10,274 bases of DNA from NCBI GenBank assembly GCA_000697455.1, contig JNET01032450.1, positions 1-10,274 of the forward strand, in the 5' to 3' direction. Shown here piece after piece: positions 7,355-10,274 of the stretch; positions within the stretch are counted from its first letter, which is position 1, and each line of letters begins with the position of its first letter. The DNA comes from Basidiobolus heterosporus B8920 (Eukaryota > Basidiobolomycota > Basidiobolomycetes > Basidiobolales > Basidiobolaceae). A model generated the notes under the pieces. It was not told the origin of the DNA and ran no database searches. It saw only the letters and a list, made by a program, of their open reading frames with translations. Made by a program: the position numbers and the translations under genes.

Positions 7355-7918
7355 TTAATGTGATAGCCTTGCAGTAACAAACTCCAAAATTAAGTGATCA
7401 ATTCCTGATTCCAGGGACACAATAAGACCTTCACACTCCTTTGGTAGACTGGCTAATAGTGTCATAACTATATCATCTTGACTAACTGGAGCACCAGTTG
7501 CTTGCAGTCTAGACACCACTGATTTTACTAAATCAGTATGTGTAACTATTGAGTCATGGTATTTCTTTTTCAGAGAAAAGAGATTTTGTCTAAGAAGCAA
7601 ACTATCACACAGGCTTTTAGCTTCATAGATGTTCTCCAATATACTCCAGGCTTTGGCAGCAGAATCAACTGGGTAAACATGCAACAATTGCTCCCAAGTT
7701 AAGTTCAACCAGACAATAGCAATTGTTTACTTCTCTCTCTTCTTAAGGCTTGCTATAGCTGCAGGGGACTCCTTTGGCAGTAATTCTTCACCTGAGAAAA
7801 TATCCCAAAGTTCTCTTTCTGCAAGCATCATTTGCATTGTATATTTCCACAAGAAATAGTCTTATTTAGTAAGCTTTGTGGCACTGGCAATTGCACTGGT
7901 ACAACTGACACTTGTCAT
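7355..7918 (-). pseudogene. Copia A1 gag, main body (fossil)
   Basis: The likely start is the ATG at 7918 (MTSVSCTSA), about 30 bp inside the LTR. Near 7810-7830 it reads MMLAERELWDIFSGEE, the N-terminal helix of Copia gag (xxLxxxxLWxIVxGxE). From 7708 down, 117 codons read AAKAWSILENIYEAKS, LLLRQNLFSLKKK, ATGAPVSQDDIVMTLLASLPKE and HLILEFVTARL. These are the W-L---Y, RxxLxxL+M, I-D-D-x-x-LLxSLPxxY and LTLExVxxRLL blocks of the UBN2-type gag domain. Gag forms the particle shell. This is the clearest gag in the window. Confidence 0.88.
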
Positions 7919-7949
7919 TTCTTGGAGGAAAGCAGCAGGGCACCTAACA

Positions 7950-8294
7950 AGTTGAAAGGAGAATAAAGATATTGGAAGTGACTTTGGATATTTAAATGGA
8001 ATTGTTGTAATTTCTCTTAATGTTTTTTTGTAATCAAGAAAGGTGCCATGCCCTCATTACAACTAACATAGAAGCTATTACGTACTATTCTAGAGGGTCT
8101 AAGAACATACTGTAGAGGTTTCAGCTCATTTGATGATGTTTAATATCTTTCATTATTCCAACATTTCATAATCTTGCGATTAATCTACATCAATGTTGTG
8201 CATTTCAACTTTGACATATATTTCTGAGATACAAAATATAAGTTATTGACATAATTATATGAGCACTTAGGTGCTAAACTAATTAAATTCAATA
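7950..8294 (-). repeat. 5' LTR of Copia A1, about 345 bp
   Basis: The reverse complement aligns by eye with 8462-8809 over its whole length. Shared blocks include GTTTAGCACC/TTTTAGCACC near the start, CAAGATTATGAAATG/CAAGATTATAAAATG in the middle, GAATAGTACGTAATAG, and CACTTCCAATATC/GACTTCCAATATC near the end. In the best 150 bp a little over four fifths of positions agree. Similarity stops at both ends, giving the borders to within a few bases. Beyond 8294 lies Copia gag sequence unrelated to this LTR. Confidence 0.85.
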
Positions 8295-8461
8295 GTATCT
8301 TGGTGCTGAAGAATTTTCTTCTTAAGAACATCTTATTAGCAGCAGAACTAGTCTGGTAGGTGTCTTCTAAGGCTTTCCTGATATTCTTGGCAGTTTTGGC
8401 TCTTGTGTATTGGATAGGTTTTATATCTCTAACATCAAAACAAAAAGAGATAAAGGCTACT
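8295..8461 (-). pseudogene. Copia gag fragment trapped between two LTRs, probably element B (fossil)
   Basis: All 55 codons of this 167 bp strip are open on the minus strand. They read DIKPIQYTRAKTAKNIRKAL, then LEDTYQTSSAANKMFLRRKFF, which is the middle of Copia gag (I-x-x-A-x-TAKEAWxxLExxYxxxSxxNKxxLRRxF). It differs from the matching part of A1 gag (KAWSILENIYEAKS), so it is not a duplicate of A1. It has the same strand as B and carries gag sequence upstream of the B gag end at 6561-6775. The assignment to B is an inference from order, strand and its difference from family A. Confidence 0.78.
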
Positions 8462-8809
8462 TGTGTGGAAGTTAACTATTTTAGCACCCAAGAATACATA
8501 TAGTTAGGTATAAAATCTATACTCTGTATTTATACGATACTTGTCAAGAATGAAAGCATCACATCAATTTGAACTAATTACAAGATTATAAAATGCTGGA
8601 TTAGTAAAAAATCATAAACAAGCCCAAATGAGGTGAAGCTTCTACAGTGTGTTCTTGGAGCCCTCTGGAATAGTACGTAATAGTATCTGTATTAGTTGTA
8701 ATGAGGGTGTGGCACCTTTAGTTATTACAATAAGACATTAAGAGAAAGTACAACAATCTCATCTGAATATCCAAAGTGACTTCCAATATCACTATTTTCA
8801 CTTTCAACA
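8462..8809 (+). repeat. 5' LTR of Copia A2, about 348 bp
   Basis: It starts TGTGTGGAAGTTAACTA and ends CTTTCAACA, giving the usual TG...CA ends. It aligns with the reverse complement of 7950-8294 with nearly the same length. Upstream of 8462 lies the 167 bp gag strip, downstream the A2 leader. The borders are good to a few bases. Confidence 0.87.
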
Positions 8810-8982
8810 GCTCAGAAGTAGTACTTTTGCTTGATGCATTACTGTGATAAAGAAACATAGTAATACCTTTCATTAGAACTTATTCAAAAAACCTTTGCTT
8901 TAGTTATGATGCAATTAACTAGTCGTCCATGGATGCATGGAAGTGTTACCAAGTGTCTAGAAGCCAGAATTGAGACTTAACT
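8810..8982 (+). other. A2 leader and degraded gag start
   Basis: This stretch lies between the A2 LTR and recognisable gag. A1 has a full gag N-terminal half in the matching position, but here only traces can be suspected and no family block is clear. I could not recognise a primer-binding site after the LTR. Confidence 0.45.
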
Positions 8983-9230
8983 TTGGAGTTTGTTATTGCA
9001 AGATTACTAGATGAAGAGATGAGCGGCTCAAAACTGATGAAAATGCTGATGAAAAAACATTTTTCGAGACTGACAGCTGTGATTTTATATCCTCCAATGG
9101 CGGAAATGGACTCAGGAAATTTACCTGTAATCATTTTAATTTATCAAGCAATGAAGAAAGATAACAAGAAAAGAATTACTACTGAAAGAAGAGATGCCAA
9201 ATCTGGAAAAATTGTAAATAAAATGGTGTC
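8983..9230 (+). pseudogene. Copia A2 gag C-terminal part (fossil)
   Basis: The frame reads LEFVIARLLDEEMSGSKLMK, matching A1's LILEFVTARL and the family block LTLExVKxRLLDEE that precedes the zinc knuckle. It goes on to LTAVILYPPMAEMDSGNLPV, parallel to A1's LTAMILYSPKVEKDPEEVPA. KKRITTERRDAKSGK parallels the basic flank after the A1 knuckle. The parallel text over some 80 codons is strong evidence that A1 and A2 are one family. Confidence 0.85.
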
Positions 9231-9269
9231 CTATTGGTTATTTCTGTTGAAAGTCTGGTGACTTGTGGT

Positions 9270-9765
9270 ACAAGCAGCATTTCCTAAAGAGGAAAATATG
9301 GGGAATAGTGGCTGCATCTGAGTACAAAGTCTAAGACCAATCAGTTGCTTGTATAGTTGACATGCCATAGTACTTTTCTTCTGTAGATTACTGGACTCAT
9401 GATGGTAGAAGCACAGGACAGCAAGTGTACTGAGGAGATGAATGAAAAGTGACATAGTACTGTTGTTCATCCACCAACTCAATAGAAGAGAGATATAACC
9501 ACTCACTTATTGATAGAATGATGGATACTTTTTGAGATAGTTGTTCAGTACAACATATTCAACAACAAACTTTTTGCGCTGGGGAAAGTGAACATAGAAG
9601 AGTGACTAAAAACTGATAATAAAAAATAATGTCACTTGCTATATGTAAGAAATTGTTAGTTTAAAGTGGTAGATTGCCTCAGCAATAACTGACCAATCAC
9701 ATAATAGAATGAGATAAACTCCTCCAAAGTAGTCACCTGCAGCGGATTTTCCTAGTAAGAAGCAT
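9270..9765. other. unassigned stretch inside Copia A2
   Basis: In A1 the knuckle flank is followed at once by the protease. In A2 about 500 bp without recognisable protease sequence lies between them. Open frames here are short, and none resembles a retrotransposon domain. The minus-strand frame at 9231-9506 (91 codons) overlaps A2 gag and looks like chance. The stretch may be a small foreign insertion or badly decayed protease and spacer. No LTR or terminal repeats were recognised at its edges. Confidence 0.4.
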
Positions 9766-10080
9766 GTGGGTTGCCGATTTTATGATGGTGTTATTTTGGT
9801 GCTCATGAATCTGGAAAAAATTGGCAGGTTTTCTGCTGGTATTCTGACTATAATTTCTTGTAGGGTGAGCTTGTGGATAGGTTTTAAGGCTATAATTGTA
9901 ACTGTGAAGGATGTGCTATATGTACCAAAGATTGCAAGAAATCTTCTCTCTGTAAGTCAAGCTACTTCTCAAAGACTTAGGTTTAATTTTGATCAGAATT
10001 AATGCATAGTCTGTTATCAAAATGGAAGTTTTACTAGATCTGGCTCAAAGAATGGGAATCTCTATAGGTTAGCACTTATT
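9766..10080 (+). pseudogene. Copia A2 protease end and GAG-pre-integrase start (fossil)
   Basis: The frame reads AIIVTVKDVLYVPKIARNLL near 9887-9945, a textbook Copia protease end (VxxVLYVPxLxxNLLSVSQ). SVSQATSQRLRFNFDQN follows near 9949-10000 and is parallel to A1. Just after it, in a neighbouring frame near 10017-10072, comes NGSFTRSGSKNGNLYRL, the start of the GAG-pre-integrase domain (GxLYxL). The protease front half is poorly recognisable. Confidence 0.82.
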
Positions 10081-10274
10081 CATCTACATTCAATGTGGCT
10101 TAATGGGTATTCTTGAGATATTCCGTGAGTTATTGGAAGTGAATTGGAGAATTAGAAGAATATGTGGTTTTCACTTATATATTTATTGAATGTAAAGTTG
10201 GCATTTATACCTTTGTCAAGAAGTAAGCAAAGCAACGTGTAGAATATGTTAAGGAAGGTCACAGGAACATGTGT
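10081..10274 (+). pseudogene. Copia A2 GAG-pre-integrase/integrase start, decayed, cut by window end
   Basis: After the LYRL block the HHCC integrase domain is expected. Only weak traces are visible, such as a K-Q-R-V-E-Y-V-K-E-G-H stretch near 10227-10263 that resembles the GKQ-x-R-x-PF block. The reading is interrupted. The call rests mainly on position. Confidence 0.45.

Larger units (their letters stand above)
6780..8294 (-). mobile_element. Ty1/Copia element A1, 5' LTR, gag and protease, broken and 3'-incomplete
   Basis: Read on the minus strand from 8294 the order is LTR, leader, gag, CCHC knuckle and protease, stopping near 6780 where Copia B sequence resumes. Integrase and RT of this copy are not present. 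Its LTR and its gag-protease text match the plus-strand element A2 far better than they match B, so A1 and A2 belong to one family and B to another. A handful of breaks, perhaps five to ten, interrupt the coding part. On both sides lies sequence assignable to Copia B gag, so A1 is probably an insertion into B that later lost its 3' part. Confidence 0.8.
8462..10274 (+). mobile_element. Ty1/Copia element A2, 5' LTR to GAG-pre-integrase, broken, runs off the window
   Basis: On the plus strand an LTR at about 8462-8809 is followed by gag end, knuckle flank, protease and the beginning of the integrase region at the window edge. The LTR, the gag hinge and the protease end all match A1, so A1 and A2 are two copies of one family facing away from a shared centre. 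The internal part is heavily worn: gag is shortened, and a stretch of about 500 bp (9270-9765) is unassigned. The 3' half, including RT, would lie beyond 10274. Confidence 0.82.

Noticed and set aside
7950-8809. Foldback or hairpin transposon formed by the two 345 bp arms
   Set aside because: Each arm leads outward into Copia gag and protease of the same family, so the arms are 5' LTRs of two elements.
9231-9506. Open frame of 91 codons on the minus strand
   Set aside because: It overlaps A2 gag on the other strand, matches no family and has no supporting context.
1-10274. Host gene, tRNA, rRNA or CRISPR-like array
   Set aside because: No reading outside the retrotransposon domains has support, no cloverleaf was noticed and no regularly spaced repeats were seen. 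A short host exon hidden in 1-420 or 9270-9765 cannot be fully excluded by eye.

Overview
The window is a stack of broken LTR retrotransposons from end to end. I find no host gene, rRNA, tRNA, CRISPR array or DNA transposon that I can support. The host is most likely a fungus. The Ty3/Gypsy copies are chromoviruses whose integrase ends in a chromodomain, and the Ty1/Copia copies have short gag with a CCHC knuckle; both resemble fungal lineages in my memory. The sequence is AT-rich and not bacterial. I cannot name the species.

Layout, left to right. 1-420 is unassigned sequence that stops abruptly at a Gypsy reverse-transcriptase (RT) segment. 421-3416 (+) is the 3' part of a Gypsy chromovirus, here called G2: end of RT, RNase H, integrase, chromodomain and a 3' LTR at about 2897-3416. 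3417-4690 (-) is a second Gypsy copy, G1, whose LTR (about 4169-4690) belongs to the same family as the G2 LTR; its RT fragment ends where the G2 LTR ends. 4691 to about 6775 (-) is a Copia element, B: RT start, integrase, protease, CCHC knuckle and gag end. About 6780-8294 (-) is a different Copia family, copy A1: protease, knuckle, gag and a 5' LTR at about 7950-8294. 8295-8461 (-) is a small leftover of Copia gag, best assigned to B. 8462-10274 (+) is a second copy of family A, A2: 5' LTR at about 8462-8809, gag, protease and the start of the integrase region, running off the window.

The simplest history is nesting. B, on the minus strand, is the oldest layer. A1 and A2 entered its gag in opposite directions, G1 entered its RT, and G2 later entered G1. 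The head-to-head LTR pairs (G2/G1 and A1/A2) make two large inverted repeats. All copies carry many breaks in the coding parts and look like fossils. The calls come from reading translations and comparing segments by eye; no alignment or database search was run.
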